A stretch of DNA of 64,000 nt, from positions 62,001 through 126,000 of the forward strand of contig NZ_JBFAJC010000013.1 of NCBI RefSeq assembly GCF_040655075.1. Reading direction: 5' to 3'. This stretch comes from Actinoallomurus sp040655075. Its GTDB lineage: Bacteria > Actinomycetota > Actinomycetes > Streptosporangiales > Streptosporangiaceae. Shown here piece by piece: positions 24,185 through 32,108 of this stretch. The notes beneath the pieces are model-generated. The model had not been told where the DNA came from, did not search any database, and saw only the letters and a program-made list of their open reading frames with translations. The stretch's first letter is position 1; each line of letters opens with the position of its first letter. The translations under genes were made by a program, and so were the position numbers.

Positions 24185-25483
24185 ATGCCAGGTCAAGAAT
24201 CGCTTGGGGAACGGGTTCGTAACTTGCGGTTGCGCAAGCAGCTTTCGCAGGCCCAGCTGGCCTGGCCGGAACTCTCCGACAGCTACGTGTCACTCATCGA
24301 AAGCGGCAAGCGCAGCCCCGCGCCGAGCATGGTGGCACTCCTGGCCCGCAAGCTCGGCTGCTCCGAGTCGTACCTGCTCACCGGGGTCACGGAAGAGACC
24401 ATCAGCGGGCTCCGGGAGACGCTGGGGTACGCGCAGATCGCTCTGCAGAACGGCGCCGCCGCCGAGGCCCGCATCCGCTTCTCCGAGGTCCTCGCCGACC
24501 CCGCCCTGGCCGACCTGCCCGCGCTCGCGCACGATGCCCGCTGGGGTCACGCGCTGGCCCTCGAGGCGACCGGCGCGCTCGAGGAGGCGATCACCGACCT
24601 CGAACTCGCGGCCGAGACGCTCTCCCCGCTGTCGGAACCCGAGCGATGGGCCGAGGTCCACACCGCGCTGAGCCGCTGCCACCGCGAGCGCGGGGATCTG
24701 GCCCTCAGCATCCAGGTCGGCGAGGACGCCCTCGAACGGTTGACCGCCGCCGGCGGGCCGTGGACCGACACGATGGTGATGCTCGGCTCCACCATCCTGG
24801 CCGGCTACGAGATGCGCGGCGATCTGGCGTACGCGCGGCAGCTCGCGGAGATCCTCATCGAGCGCGCGGAGGCCATCGGCAGCCCGCGCGCGCTGATGGC
24901 CGCGTACTGGAACGCCGCATGGGTGGCGGATCTGCGCAGCGACGCCCAGGAGGCGCTCAAGCTGTCCGAACGCGCGATCGCCCTGCTCGGTGAGGAGAAC
25001 GATCCGCGCAACCTGCCCCGGCTGCGGATGGCGTACGCCTACTTCATGCTGCGCGCCCACCCCGAACAGGCCGAGCACGCCCGGGAGCTGCTGGACCAGG
25101 CCGAGGGTGAGATGGTCTCCGGTTCGGCCAGCACGGTCGACATCGCGTGGTGCCTCATGTATCAGGCGCGGGCCGAGATCGTGCTCGGGCGGCCGATCGA
25201 GGCCGCGGCGCTGGCGCGGCGGGCGACCGACATGCTCACCGACACGGCCGGAATGGCCATCGCTGAGGCCTACACCGTCCTGGGCGACGCGCAGGTCCGC
25301 CTCGGGCTCCGCGAGGAAGGGGTCGCCGCGTTCTCCCAGGCGGTGGAGTACCTGGAGAAGATGGAGGCGCACCGGCCCGCCGCCCGCGCGTGGTTCGACC
25401 TGGCGGAACTGCTCGGGGCCGCGGGGCAGGCCGACGGGCAGAAGGCCGCCTTCCAGCGGGCTCTGGCCTGCATGGGACTCTGA
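24185..25483 (+). CDS. XRE-type DNA-binding protein with TPR sensor domain
   Basis: A 432-residue regulator. Residues 5-62 form an XRE helix-turn-helix (LGERVRNLRLRKQLSQAQL, then SDSYVSLIESGKRSPAPSMV and ARKLGCSESYLLTG). The rest (about 75-430) is all-helical with repeated TPR-like pairs (ALALEATGALEEAITDLELA, ARQLAEILIERAEAIGSPRA, AEAYTVLGDAQVRLGLREEG). This is the plan of the RRNPP family (Rgg, PlcR, PrgX), whose TPR part binds an exported oligopeptide after re-import. No membrane segment is present. A secreted mini-peptide gene is divergent and immediately adjacent. The ligand is unknown; actinobacteria also have XRE-TPR proteins without known peptides. Confidence 0.82.
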   Translation: MPGQESLGERVRNLRLRKQLSQAQLAWPELSDSYVSLIESGKRSPAPSMVALLARKLGCSESYLLTGVTEETISGLRETLGYAQIALQNGAAAEARIRFSEVLADPALADLPALAHDARWGHALALEATGALEEAITDLELAAETLSPLSEPERWAEVHTALSRCHRERGDLALSIQVGEDALERLTAAGGPWTDTMVMLGSTILAGYEMRGDLAYARQLAEILIERAEAIGSPRALMAAYWNAAWVADLRSDAQEALKLSERAIALLGEENDPRNLPRLRMAYAYFMLRAHPEQAEHARELLDQAEGEMVSGSASTVDIAWCLMYQARAEIVLGRPIEAAALARRATDMLTDTAGMAIAEAYTVLGDAQVRLGLREEGVAAFSQAVEYLEKMEAHRPAARAWFDLAELLGAAGQADGQKAAFQRALACMGL

Positions 25484-25599
25484 GTTCGGGTTCGGGGGAA
25501 CCGATCCACTCCGGCTCGCGTCTACCTTGTCGTTCATGGAAGGCTTCATCCGGAAAAGCTGGATAGAGCCTGAAGTACGACCCTCGGAGGAATGACGTG

Positions 25600-25746
25600 A
25601 TGGTTCGGCGGATCCGACTGGCAGCGGTGGCGGCCGTGGCACTCACTCCCGCGTTGCTGACGCTGTCGGCCTGCGGTCACTCTCATCACCACGTGGTGCA
25701 TCACCACGTCGTCCACCACGTCGTGGTGCACCACCGCCACCGCTGA
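25600..25746 (+). CDS. Small histidine-rich lipoprotein
   Basis: A 48-residue protein with GGAGGA at 25586-25591. It has a basic start (MVRRIR), a hydrophobic core and the lipobox LSAC, so Cys25 should be lipidated and the rest exposed outside the membrane. The 23 residues after the Cys contain twelve histidines in the pattern HHHVVHHHVVHH, ending HHRHR. Such a tail should bind transition metals (Zn, Ni, Cu, Co). The gene lies 116 bases after the XRE-TPR regulator on the same strand and may be read with it. Start could also be the GTG at 25597; the product hardly changes. Confidence 0.75.
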   Translation: MVRRIRLAAVAAVALTPALLTLSACGHSHHHVVHHHVVHHVVVHHRHR

Positions 25747-25812
25747 CCGGGTGCCGCCGGCCGGAGACCCCGGCCGGCCCCTTCCTCCTGTCGACCGATT
25801 CGCCGACTCCTC

Positions 25813-25841
25813 TTGACGCGCGCGCGAAGCGGACTCATTCT
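25813..25841 (+). promoter_or_regulatory. Promoter of the GH8 gene
   Basis: TTGACG at 25813-25818 and CATTCT at 25836-25841 are spaced by 17 bases, a fair housekeeping-type promoter. The predicted start of transcription (about 25848) falls at the edge of the palindrome at 25850-25868. Confidence 0.6.
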
Positions 25842-25849
25842 CGGAGCTT

Positions 25850-25868
25850 GTTAGGAAACCTTCCTAAC
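25850..25868. promoter_or_regulatory. Palindromic operator upstream of the GH8 gene
   Basis: GTTAGGAA-ACC-TTCCTAAC is a perfect eight-base dyad overlapping the predicted transcription start. It resembles the AGGAAA...TTTCCT-type operators of ROK-family repressors such as CsnR, known from chitosanase genes. Repression in the absence of the sugar inducer is the likely function. Confidence 0.68.
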
Positions 25869-25925
25869 ACCCGTCGGGTGTCGGCGCGCCGCCCCGGCGG
25901 TGCAGTCCCCGCCGAGGAGGCCCGC

Positions 25926-27179
25926 ATGTCCCACAGAAGGGGCCGGTCGACTGCCCTCGCGACCGCGGTCGCCGTCGTCTCACTCCCGCTTGTCGCCGTG
26001 ACCGGTCAGGCCGGTGCCGCTCCGGCGGCCATGGCCCGGCAGGCCGGTGCGGCCGCGACCCCCGCCCACCCGTTCCCGACGCATGTGACGTACAAGACGG
26101 GCGTCATGCCGTCCGCGAGCCAGTCCGCGCGCGACGCCGCCGTCACGAAGCAGTACGGCTCCTGGAAGAGCAAGTACCTGCGCGCCGCCTGCGGCGGCTA
26201 CCTCGTCTACGCCACCGGGGACGCCCCGAACAAGGGCACCGTCTCCGAGGCGCAGGGCTACGGCATGAACATCGTGCCGCTCATGGCCGGCTACGACGCC
26301 GACGCCAAGACGGAGTTCGACGGGCTGTGGCACGTGGTGTCCACCCATCGCGACTCCCAGGGCATGATGGAATGGAAGATCGACGGCAGTTCCTGCAAGT
26401 ACGCCGACTCCGGGACGCCCGACGCCGCCACGGACGGCGACCTGGACGTCGGGTACGGCCTGATCCTCGCCGACAGGCAGTGGGGCGGCTACACCAGCGC
26501 GGCCAAGGACTGGCTGGCCAAGCTCTACGCCGCCGACGTCGCCTCCGACGGGCACCTCAAGTGCGAGGACGACGGGCCGAACACCGACACCCGCCCGTCC
26601 GACCACATGCTCGACCACCTGCGCGCCTTCGCCGCCTACGACACCGCCCACGACTGGAACAAGGTCGTCACGCGCACCGAGGCGGTCATCAAGGCGTTCA
26701 CCGCGAAGTACTCCCCCACCGCGAACCTCCTGTCGGACTTCGTGGTGAAGGCCAACACCAGCAGCCCGCAGCCGGCGCCCGCCGACTACCAGGAGAGCCA
26801 GCCGGACAACATCGTCGGCTACAACTCCGTGCGCGTGCCGTGGCACATGGGAACCGACGCCCTGCTGTACGGGTCGTCGGTGAGCGTCGGCGTCGCCACG
26901 AAGGAGTCGGCGAGCTACAAGAGCCACGCGGGCGGCGACCCGGCGAAGATCTACCCGCACACCAAGCTCGACGGCAGCCCCACGCAGACCGACGACCAGT
27001 CCGAGGCCGCCAACGACCCGGTCGGCGTGGCCGCCATGGCCGCCGGCGACCAGGCCTGGACGGACAAGCTGTGGAACTTCCTGGCCACCAACCCGTACGG
27101 CGACACGTACTACGGCGAGACGATCAAGATGCTCGTCTACATCGTCATGGCGGGTGACTACTGGTCCCCCGCGAGCTGA
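25926..27179 (+). CDS. Secreted glycoside hydrolase family 8 enzyme
   Basis: GH8 enzymes are inverting endo-hydrolases acting on cellulose, chitosan, xylan or mixed glucans. From the ATG at 25926 (GAGGAGG upstream) it has 417 residues with a signal peptide (cleavage near residue 31). The catalytic-acid region is TVSEAQGYGMNI (Glu108), and the second conserved stretch DAATDGDLDVGYGLILAD carries the catalytic-base region. Later typical parts are NSVRVPWHMGTDAL and YYGETIKMLV. No binding module is attached. The operator in front is of the type linked to chitosanases, so chitosan is a good candidate substrate; the cellulases at the right end have a different operator. Confidence 0.86.
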   Translation: MSHRRGRSTALATAVAVVSLPLVAVTGQAGAAPAAMARQAGAAATPAHPFPTHVTYKTGVMPSASQSARDAAVTKQYGSWKSKYLRAACGGYLVYATGDAPNKGTVSEAQGYGMNIVPLMAGYDADAKTEFDGLWHVVSTHRDSQGMMEWKIDGSSCKYADSGTPDAATDGDLDVGYGLILADRQWGGYTSAAKDWLAKLYAADVASDGHLKCEDDGPNTDTRPSDHMLDHLRAFAAYDTAHDWNKVVTRTEAVIKAFTAKYSPTANLLSDFVVKANTSSPQPAPADYQESQPDNIVGYNSVRVPWHMGTDALLYGSSVSVGVATKESASYKSHAGGDPAKIYPHTKLDGSPTQTDDQSEAANDPVGVAAMAAGDQAWTDKLWNFLATNPYGDTYYGETIKMLVYIVMAGDYWSPAS

Positions 27180-27189
27180 CGTCGGCGGA

Positions 27190-30100
27190 TCAATGACTCG
27201 TATCCGAGCACGTGGGCCCGCCGGGCACTCGCACCGGCAGGCCCGCGCGCTCAGCGGGGGTGAAGTCGCGGTAACCGATGATCCGGCACAGCTGCCGGGC
27301 CCACGCCCCGGGATCGAGAACGAGCGGTCCGGCGTCGTCGCCGTCGGCGAACACCACCGTCCTGCCGTTCCTCGACGCGTCGAGGAACTGGTAGTGCGTG
27401 GCCGAGATGGTGTCCGACGCGTCGCCGAAGTCGTACGACTGCTGGTAGGCGCGGGCTCCGACCCGGTAGACGCGCACGGCCTCGTTGGAGGCCAGCAGGA
27501 AGTGGCCGTGCGCGTCGAGGAACTTGGCGACGAAGGTGTCATTGCCCAGGCTGGGCAGTGGACCGAGTTCCCTGCGGAGGGGATGGCGCCGCCACAGTTC
27601 GACCACACTGCCGTGGCGGAGCAGAGCGAAGTAGTGTCCGCTGGGGTCGTAGAAGAGCGCGATCGTGTCGGTGCCGGTCGTCATGTCGGGCCTGAGCCGA
27701 CCGGTCCGCAGGTCAAGGACGCGGACGACCCGGTCACCACCGGCGAGGACGATCACCTCGTCGCCGGTCGTGTACTCGCTGACGTAGAGCTGCGGAACGC
27801 CCGCGGCGACCGTCGGGTGCAGTGCCGTGGCATCGAACTCGGCCAGTCGCCGCCCGTCCCGGGGGTCCCACAGCTGGATCCGGGTGCCGGACACGGTGAC
27901 CAGGTGATCCGCACGGTCGAAGAAGTACGTCAGGATGCTCGAGGACGTGGTGTCGACCGGCGGTGGCGGGACGGTGATCTGCGCCGTCGGCCGCAGCGAG
28001 GCGGCGTCGCGTACGGCGATGAGGGATTCACCCTCCCGCTCCGCCAGCAGCCTTCCGGTCCGGTCGAACCTCGGGACGTCGGCCTTGTCGGGGACAAGGT
28101 ACGGCTTCGGCCGCGCAGCTTCGGCCAGCGGCCTTCCGGTTCCGTCGGTGGTGCGCAGTTGCAGGCGGGACCCGTCCTTGGCGACGTAGACGACGCGGCC
28201 GCCGTCGGGCGTGAGCGCGGCGCCGCCGACGTCGATGTTCCCCAGCCCGGAGGACAGGCGCGTGTAGGTGATCTGCGTGTCGGCGGTGCCGATGAGCACG
28301 GGCCCGCCGCCGGTCGCCGCCAGGCGCGGGTAGTAGGAGGAGACCACCCCGTCGGGCAGGTGGGTCTGTGAGACCTGCCTGCCCTGGTCCAGGTCGATGA
28401 GGCTCATCGAGGATGCCCCGCCGACCGCGACGTGGTGCCCGGTCACGTCGGTGGCGGCCAACTGGCAGACGTTCTCGCCCTTCTGCGTGTACGGCCGGCC
28501 CACCGGTGCTCCGTCGGCGACGCGCCGTGCGGCCACCGCCGCCCCGCCGCCCCCGGTCCGGCAGAACGACACCACGTTCCCGTCGCCGGACACCCCGAAG
28601 CCGCTGACATCGGTCGCAACGGTGCGCTTCGCGCCTGTCGCCAGGTCGACGGCGACGACGTCCTCGGTGTGCGACGGACCGGAGCGGTACACGCCGGTCA
28701 GCACCGTCCGGTCGTCGGGACCGAACCACACCGTGCCGTCGTTGTCCTTCGGGGCGGGCACGCGCCGGGGCGCGCCGCCCGTCCGCAGGTTCCACCAGAC
28801 GACGTGGACGCTGGACTCCGAGGCGAGCAGCGCGCCGTCCTCTGACATGTCCGCCCGGTTGTCGGCGAACGAGTTCTCGGCGACCTCGGGCGCCGCGGGC
28901 AGCCGATGCGGCGCGCCGACCTGGCCGCGGTCGGCGTCGCGCACGTCGTACCACTCCACGGAGCCGTCGATGTTGACGAACGCGACCCGCTCGCCGTCGG
29001 GGGCGACCACCGGGAAGTCCACCTGAGTGTCGGAGTCCAGCCGCCGCTGCCGCATGCGGCCGTCGGCGGCGTGGGTGAACAGCGTCGCCGTGCCCTGTAC
29101 CGTGCGCGCCAGCAGGACGTCGCCGTTGCGGCTCGCCTGGATCCTGGCGACCTGCCCGAGCAGCCCGGAAAGGGTGCGGTCCGACCAGGAATACTTGAGG
29201 TACGCCCGCAGCAGCGCGTTGCGCGCCTCCTGCGTGGGAGAGGCGCGGTACGCGGCGAGGGCGAGCATCACCGACTGCGCCGGGTCCAGGTAGGCCTCGT
29301 CGGCCGAGGACTGCACCAGCGCCCGCGAGTCGGCCAGCGCGTCGAGTCCGGCGCTGACATGCCGCTGGTAGGCGAACAGTGACCCCAGGACCAGGGCCAG
29401 CGCGACCAAGCCTGCCAGCCCGGACAGCAGCACCCGGCGCCGGCGGGCGCGCGCACGCCGATGGAGTCGGCCTTGGCGCAGATAGTCGCGTTCGGCGTCG
29501 CTCAGGTAGGTCGAGCGTTCGGCCGGCCAGCGATCGGCGAGCTCGAGAGTGGACGACGTCGGCAGCAGCTCCGGGCTCCGGCCGGCGTCGTTCCAGCGGT
29601 CCAGGTCATGCTGGAGCGATCCACGCCAGGCGAGGAACGAGCGGTCGTCGGCGACCCAGGCGCTCAGCCTGTCCCAGCCGCCGATCAGCGCCTCGTGGGC
29701 CAGCTCCACGGTCTCGACGCCCTCGCCGTCCCGGTCGGTCACGAGAAGCCGGGTCGCGGCGAGCCGCCGGGCGATGTCCCATTCCTCCGCGCTCATCTCG
29801 GAGCGCGGGGCGTTCCTGCGCGTCGCGGTGGTGGAGCCGACCGGAAGGCTGATGAGCCGGGTGAATAAACGCTTGGCGTCGGGTTCCTCCGAGGCGGGAA
29901 CGCTCTCGGCCCATACCCTCTCGGCGTACGCGCTCAACGCTCCGGGCACTCCGCCGAGCTCCTCGTAGGCGGCGTGGGTGAGCAGGCCACCGCTCTGCTG
30001 CCGCCACAGCAGATCCAGCGTGAAGCCGAGCAGGGAGAGGGCTCCGGGTTCGGCGCCGGTGTCGGCGAGGATGCGGTCGACGAGGCGGTCCTCATAGCCG

Positions 30101-31431
30101 ACCCCGGGAATCGCCGCGACCGGTGCGGTGACGACCCGCCGAAGATCCTCCTCGGACATCGCGCCGAGGACGTAGACCGGGCTCCGCACGACGGGGGCGA
30201 TCCGGGGATGGGCCAGTGCGGTCTCCAGGAAGTCGGCGCGCAGGGTGGTGAGCACGCGGACGGCGTCCGGCAGCGCGTCGGTGAACAGCACGTCGGCCAG
30301 CGCGTCCACCGCCTCGGTCTCCTGCGCGAGCAGTTCCTCGAACTGGTCGACCACGATCAGCAGCCGATCCCGCCCCTCGTTCCGCAGCACCTGCGGGACC
30401 AGATCACTCAGGCCACCGTCGGCCAGCGCGTCCCTGAGCCCCGGGAGCCGCAGGAGACGTTCGGTGGCGCCCAGGTCGGGCTCCAGCAAGGCCAGGAGCG
30501 CGGACGCCAGCGCGGACAACGGACTGCTGCCGGAACTCGGCCGCAGCACGGCCACCGCGAAGCCCTCCGCCCGCACCCGTGGTACGACGCCCGCCAGCGC
30601 CAGCGAGGACTTGCCGGAACCGGACGGACCGACCAGGCAGACCCGGCGTTCGGCGCGCACCATGGCCGCGAGTTCGTCGCTCTCCTTCTCCCGGCCGTGG
30701 AACACCCCGGCGTCGGCCTCTGTGAACGCCGCCAGGCCCCGGAACGGCGACGAGGGGAGGACGAGCCCGCGAAGCGGCGGCCAGGCCGCCATCAGGGCCT
30801 CGGTCGGGATGAGGTAGCTCACCGGCGGATCACCCGCTTCGGCGACCGCCATCATGCCGACCGCGCCGGCGAGGTTCTCGTCCCACACCGGGCCGCCGCT
30901 GAAGCCCCCGGAGACCCGGTAGCCGGCCCCGGTGAGGTCGACCTGCACCCAGCCGTCGGCCTGCCGCGACCGCATTACGCCCGAGTGCCACACCCCGCCG
31001 GAACGCCCCAGGGGAAAGCCGAAGGCACGTGCCGGATGTCCCCACAGGTCCCGGGCCTCCACCAGGCGGATCGGCCGGGCGCCGGGTGGGGGTTCGTGGA
31101 GCCGGAGCACGGCGACGTCTCCCAGGGTCTCCGTGCCCGTCGCCCCTCCCTGCTCGGCCGGCGGCACCCAGTGCTCGACGCTCGCCTCGACCGACGGCGC
31201 GGACGGCAGCAGCGGCAGGTCCAGCCGGAGGCGGGAAGACGCGTCGGGTCGCGTCCCACGGTCGGCGCCGAGGGCGGCCAAGACGACATGGGCGCAGGTC
31301 AGCGCGAGCTCGGGGGTGACCAGGAAGCCGCCTCCGACCGGCTCACCGCTCGCGTCGTGGATCCGGAGCATCGCCGCGTCCAGGGCCGCAGGCCCCAGCC
31401 CGGCCGACGCCTCCGGCCCCGCGGAGGTCAT
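27190..31431 (-). CDS. Trypsin-like protease / STAND NTPase / WD40 multidomain protein
   Basis: A 1413-residue protein of the layout used by bacterial conflict systems. Residues 15-215: trypsin-fold protease with an intact triad (His48 in LTCAHVV, Asp105 in LGDVAVL, Ser178 in SGGFSGGPVW). Residues 228-650: STAND-type ATPase opening with SPFRGLAAFTEADAGVFHGR, Walker A GPSGSGKSS (268-276), Walker B LLIVVDQFEEL (357-367). Residues 667-688: one membrane helix. Residues about 730-1410: many WD40-like strands. Its start overlaps the Trypco1 gene (ATGA). It may sense an invader or damage through the WD40 part and switch on the protease, which is inferred from family layout. Confidence 0.85.
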   Translation of the reverse strand: MTSAGPEASAGLGPAALDAAMLRIHDASGEPVGGGFLVTPELALTCAHVVLAALGADRGTRPDASSRLRLDLPLLPSAPSVEASVEHWVPPAEQGGATGTETLGDVAVLRLHEPPPGARPIRLVEARDLWGHPARAFGFPLGRSGGVWHSGVMRSRQADGWVQVDLTGAGYRVSGGFSGGPVWDENLAGAVGMMAVAEAGDPPVSYLIPTEALMAAWPPLRGLVLPSSPFRGLAAFTEADAGVFHGREKESDELAAMVRAERRVCLVGPSGSGKSSLALAGVVPRVRAEGFAVAVLRPSSGSSPLSALASALLALLEPDLGATERLLRLPGLRDALADGGLSDLVPQVLRNEGRDRLLIVVDQFEELLAQETEAVDALADVLFTDALPDAVRVLTTLRADFLETALAHPRIAPVVRSPVYVLGAMSEEDLRRVVTAPVAAIPGVGYEDRLVDRILADTGAEPGALSLLGFTLDLLWRQQSGGLLTHAAYEELGGVPGALSAYAERVWAESVPASEEPDAKRLFTRLISLPVGSTTATRRNAPRSEMSAEEWDIARRLAATRLLVTDRDGEGVETVELAHEALIGGWDRLSAWVADDRSFLAWRGSLQHDLDRWNDAGRSPELLPTSSTLELADRWPAERSTYLSDAERDYLRQGRLHRRARARRRRVLLSGLAGLVALALVLGSLFAYQRHVSAGLDALADSRALVQSSADEAYLDPAQSVMLALAAYRASPTQEARNALLRAYLKYSWSDRTLSGLLGQVARIQASRNGDVLLARTVQGTATLFTHAADGRMRQRRLDSDTQVDFPVVAPDGERVAFVNIDGSVEWYDVRDADRGQVGAPHRLPAAPEVAENSFADNRADMSEDGALLASESSVHVVWWNLRTGGAPRRVPAPKDNDGTVWFGPDDRTVLTGVYRSGPSHTEDVVAVDLATGAKRTVATDVSGFGVSGDGNVVSFCRTGGGGAAVAARRVADGAPVGRPYTQKGENVCQLAATDVTGHHVAVGGASSMSLIDLDQGRQVSQTHLPDGVVSSYYPRLAATGGGPVLIGTADTQITYTRLSSGLGNIDVGGAALTPDGGRVVYVAKDGSRLQLRTTDGTGRPLAEAARPKPYLVPDKADVPRFDRTGRLLAEREGESLIAVRDAASLRPTAQITVPPPPVDTTSSSILTYFFDRADHLVTVSGTRIQLWDPRDGRRLAEFDATALHPTVAAGVPQLYVSEYTTGDEVIVLAGGDRVVRVLDLRTGRLRPDMTTGTDTIALFYDPSGHYFALLRHGSVVELWRRHPLRRELGPLPSLGNDTFVAKFLDAHGHFLLASNEAVRVYRVGARAYQQSYDFGDASDTISATHYQFLDASRNGRTVVFADGDDAGPLVLDPGAWARQLCRIIGYRDFTPAERAGLPVRVPGGPTCSDTSH

Positions 31432-31793
31432 GAAGAGAGCGCGGCCGGGTCACCAGAGTCGGAGGCTGCGGGTCTCCACTTCAGCGATACCGAGAAGGCG
31501 GCCTCCGCCGCCGTACTGGTGATCACCACGTCGGCCTCCGCGGACAGGGAGATGCCGAACTCGACGCCGATCTCATCCGGGGCGTCGACCATCTCCCGGA
31601 AGTTGCTGACGAAGTCCTCCGCGACGGGCCGGATGCCGGCGAGCATCTCGCCGAGCGAGCGCGTGGCCCGCGCGACGACCTGACCCGGCCGGGCGGCCTT
31701 GACCAGCCCGTCGGCGGACTCGGCGATCTGAACCTTGACCACTTCCGCCGATTCGCCGTTCACCGTCACGGGCAACTCGACCAGATACGCCAT
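31428..31793 (-). CDS. Trypsin-co-occurring (Trypco1, CU044_2847 family) protein
   Basis: A 121-residue protein of the group found beside trypsin-like STAND proteins. It opens with a strand-rich part (MAYLVELPVTVNGESAEVVKV), has a helical middle (PGQVVARATRSLGEMLAGIRPVAED), and then the typical phrase DEIGVEFGISLSAEADVVITS followed by AEAAFSVSLKW. AGAGGA stands before the ATG, and the stop overlaps the start of the multidomain gene by four bases, so the pair forms one operon. The family has been predicted, from genome context, to belong to counter-invader conflict systems; its molecular role is not known. Confidence 0.85.
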   Translation of the reverse strand: MAYLVELPVTVNGESAEVVKVQIAESADGLVKAARPGQVVARATRSLGEMLAGIRPVAEDFVSNFREMVDAPDEIGVEFGISLSAEADVVITSTAAEAAFSVSLKWRPAASDSGDPAALSS

Positions 31794-31988
31794 GTTCCTC
31801 TTCCGCTCGTCACCGCTCTTCGCGGCATCCCTGCGCTTTCAGCGACATCCGCCCCGAACCGCCGTGTACACACGGCGCGCGATGCCGAACGTACAACAGG
31901 AGTCGCCGATCCAGAAGGTGATCGCGGGATCACGGTTCCATCCCCGACATGACCGCTGGTCGCCGCGAGCCGGGCTCCGCGAAGGCCA

Positions 31989-32018
31989 CCCGGCCGGTGA
32001 CCGAGGTCACCGGCCGGG
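31989..32018 (-). terminator. Terminator of the GH31 gene
   Basis: CCCGGCCGGTGAC (31989-32001) and GTCACCGGCCGGG (32006-32018) form a perfect 13-base stem with a CGAG loop, about 90 bases after the GH31 stop on the minus strand. Confidence 0.8.
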
Positions 32019-32031
32019 CGCGTCGGTCTAG

Positions 32032-32108
32032 GGCCTGTCTCGGAGTCCCCGTCCGTAGCGAGCCGCCTGGGCGCCGCGCAGTAGTACAGCGGGACTTCGA
32101 GACAGGTC
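32032..32108. repeat. Short element with imperfect 20-base terminal inverted repeats
   Basis: GGCCTGTCTCGGAGTCCCCG (32032-32051) and, on the other strand, GACCTGTCTCGAAGTCCCGC (32108-32089) differ at four positions. They enclose about 37 bases and end directly at the GH31 stop codon. The ends resemble those of actinobacterial IS5-like elements; no transposase is present. It may be a tiny non-autonomous element or simply a terminator. Confidence 0.42.

Larger units (their letters stand above)
31794..32108. promoter_or_regulatory. Control region of the Trypco1 operon and end of the GH31 gene
   Basis: A 315-base stretch without a supported gene. It holds the inverted repeat GCCGTGT-AC-ACACGGC (31861-31876), which may be an operator for the Trypco1 operon, the GH31 terminator (31989-32018) and an imperfect pair of 20-base inverted repeats (32032-32108). 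The rest shows nothing recognisable. Confidence 0.5.

Noticed and set aside
24087..24293. Minus-strand 68-codon frame overlapping the peptide and regulator starts
   Set aside because: It runs through the start of the XRE-TPR gene and ends early; the 45-codon frame at 23995-24132 has a signal peptide, a ribosome binding site and a terminator.
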